From positions 1 to 21,520 of IMG/VR virus record IMGVR_UViG_3300048041_000018: a stretch of DNA of 21,520 bases; one strand, 5' to 3'. The notes beneath the pieces are model-generated. The model had not been told where the DNA came from, ran no database searches, and saw only the letters and a list, made by a program, of their open reading frames with translations. The translations under genes were made by a program, and so were the position numbers. The stretch's first letter is position 1. Every line of letters starts with the position of its first letter. Source of the DNA: a virus. This document shows, piece after piece, positions 20,401 through 21,520 of this stretch.

Positions 20401-21520
20401 ATGGCAAACCCGATTGTACAGATTAACGTCAGCGTGACGAATCCGCCCGCGCCGAGCAAGCTGCTCCGCACTGGGGCGATTGCCTCGCAGGGTGGCACGT
20501 CGCTGGCCCCCGGCACATATTCGTTGCTGACCCAGAATAGCGACCTGACGCCGCTGCTGACCGCAGGCAAGGCAATCACCAGTGCGGTATGGTCGGGTGG
20601 CGTGGTGACGGTTACGACCACCGCGCCCCACGGATATCCCAGCGCCGAGACTATCGGCCTGACCGTCGCAGGCATGACACCTGCAGCGTACAACGGTACG
20701 TTCCAGGCAACCATCACCGGCACCAGCACGTTCACCTATCCGCTGGTGAGTAACCCCGGGGCAGCAACCGTGTTCGGACTCGTCACTGACGTGGACGTGG
20801 CGGAATTGATTGCGCAAGTGACGACGTTCTTTGCTCAAGGTAAGTCGGCATCGGTTTACGTGCTGGAATTCGGACCGGGCATCCCAGCTGATGGCGTGAC
20901 CGCGCTCAATACCTACATCAACGCGAACCCCCAGTTTTTCTTCAGTTACCTAGTTCCGCGTGAATGGGATACCGAGCCGACGTTTAAGACGTTCGTCGGT
21001 CAGTTCAACACCCCGTCGGCGTTGGTTAAATTTTTCGTAACTACTACGATCAGCACTTACACAAACTGGACATCGCTGAACAGTTGCGTGTTTGCCCACG
21101 TTGAGGCGCCAGGTTTGCCCGCGACCGAGTTTACTTGCGCGGCGGCATTTTACGTCACGCTGAATTACAACCCGTCTAGCGCGCAACAAGTTAGCCCGCT
21201 GTGCTTCAGCTTTGTGTACGGCGTCACCCCGTACCCGACCGTCGGTAATTCAGCACTGCTCACCACGCTGAAAGCCGCCAATATTAATTATATTGCGACT
21301 GCGGCGGAGGGTGGCTTGACTAACACCATGTTGGTGTGGGGTCACATGCTGGACGGCAACCCGTTTAACTACTGGTACACGATCGCCTGGGCTATCATCA
21401 ATCTTGACGCCAATATTGCAAATGAAGTGATCAACGGCTCAAACAACGTTCTCGCGCCGCTGTATTACAATCAGCCAGGCATCACCCGGCTGGAAAATCG
21501 CGGCGCGAGAACGTTGTTTG
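20401..21520 (+). CDS. Tail sheath protein, DUF3383-like (N-terminal 373 codons, runs off window)
   Basis: The frame is open from the ATG at 20401 (AGGAG 9 bases before) to the right edge. The N-terminus MANPIVQINVSVTNPPAPSK, the segment VYVLEFGPGIPADGVTALNT, PQFFFSYLVPREWDTEPTFK, the C-terminal WGHMLDGNPFNYWYTIAWAI with NLDANIANEVINGSNN, and LYYNQPGITRLENRGARTLF fit the DUF3383 sheath family of myophages. The sheath surrounds the tail tube and contracts at infection. Residues 59-126 (nt 20575-20778) hold a beta module nearly matching residues 165-231 of the cement-like protein (WSGGVV, HG, PAAYNG, TFTYPL, NPGAATVFG). It lies where the family has a variable exposed region. The missing C-terminus is a window effect. 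The call is strong on the C-terminal part and moderate on the naming of the family. Confidence 0.87.
   Translation, partial: MANPIVQINVSVTNPPAPSKLLRTGAIASQGGTSLAPGTYSLLTQNSDLTPLLTAGKAITSAVWSGGVVTVTTTAPHGYPSAETIGLTVAGMTPAAYNGTFQATITGTSTFTYPLVSNPGAATVFGLVTDVDVAELIAQVTTFFAQGKSASVYVLEFGPGIPADGVTALNTYINANPQFFFSYLVPREWDTEPTFKTFVGQFNTPSALVKFFVTTTISTYTNWTSLNSCVFAHVEAPGLPATEFTCAAAFYVTLNYNPSSAQQVSPLCFSFVYGVTPYPTVGNSALLTTLKAANINYIATAAEGGLTNTMLVWGHMLDGNPFNYWYTIAWAIINLDANIANEVINGSNNVLAPLYYNQPGITRLENRGARTLF

Overview
The window is an internal part of the genome of a tailed, contractile-tail (myovirus-like) bacteriophage or a closely related prophage. The evidence is an ordered head and tail cluster: terminase small and large subunits, DUF1073-type portal, Mu-F-like minor head protein, DUF2213 protease/scaffold, cement-like protein, DUF2184-type major capsid protein, connector proteins, and a DUF3383-type tail sheath protein. 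A phage replication module lies beside it. The moderately high GC, the Gram-negative type Shine-Dalgarno sites and the flavour of the small early proteins suggest a proteobacterial host, perhaps Burkholderiales. That host call is an impression, not a search result. No integrase, CI-type repressor, lysis gene, tRNA or CRISPR array is visible in these 21.5 kb.

Layout. Bases 1-7302 are read leftward (minus strand). In order of transcription, a run of small early genes of unknown function (7302 to 4487) is followed by a second leftward promoter and a replication/recombination module: a small unknown gene, a Cas4-like DUF2800 nuclease, a DUF2815 ssDNA-binding protein, a small protein, a strong hairpin terminator, a cytosine-C5 DNA methyltransferase with a second long reading frame nested inside it, and a family-A DNA polymerase that runs off the left edge. 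A control region (about 7303-7445) separates this from the rightward genes. Both leftward promoters carry the same 16-bp sequence at their -35 box, which suggests one regulator acts on both.

Rightward genes start with a Cro/YdaS-like regulator (7446) and a primase/helicase (7683-9677). Next is an unusual non-coding block (9622-9850) with three AT-rich 13-mer-like repeats and five copies of TGCCACGC in inverted arrangements around a perfect TATAAT. It is a candidate replication origin or regulated late promoter. A zinc-ribbon protein follows, then the packaging and structural cluster (10425 to the right edge). Most of these genes are coupled by ATGA or TAATG overlaps. A terminator hairpin follows the major capsid gene.

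The most interesting points are: (1) the roughly 790-nt same-strand overlap of the methyltransferase with a second protein that has recognisable repeated motifs; (2) the repeat block after the primase gene; (3) a roughly 67-residue beta-rich module shared by the cement-like protein and the tail sheath protein; (4) the shared operator at two promoters; (5) tandem overlapping hairpins in front of the methyltransferase; (6) an alanine-rich protein encoded by a GCT/GCA-rich repeat tract. No stretch longer than about 210 bases lacks a gene.
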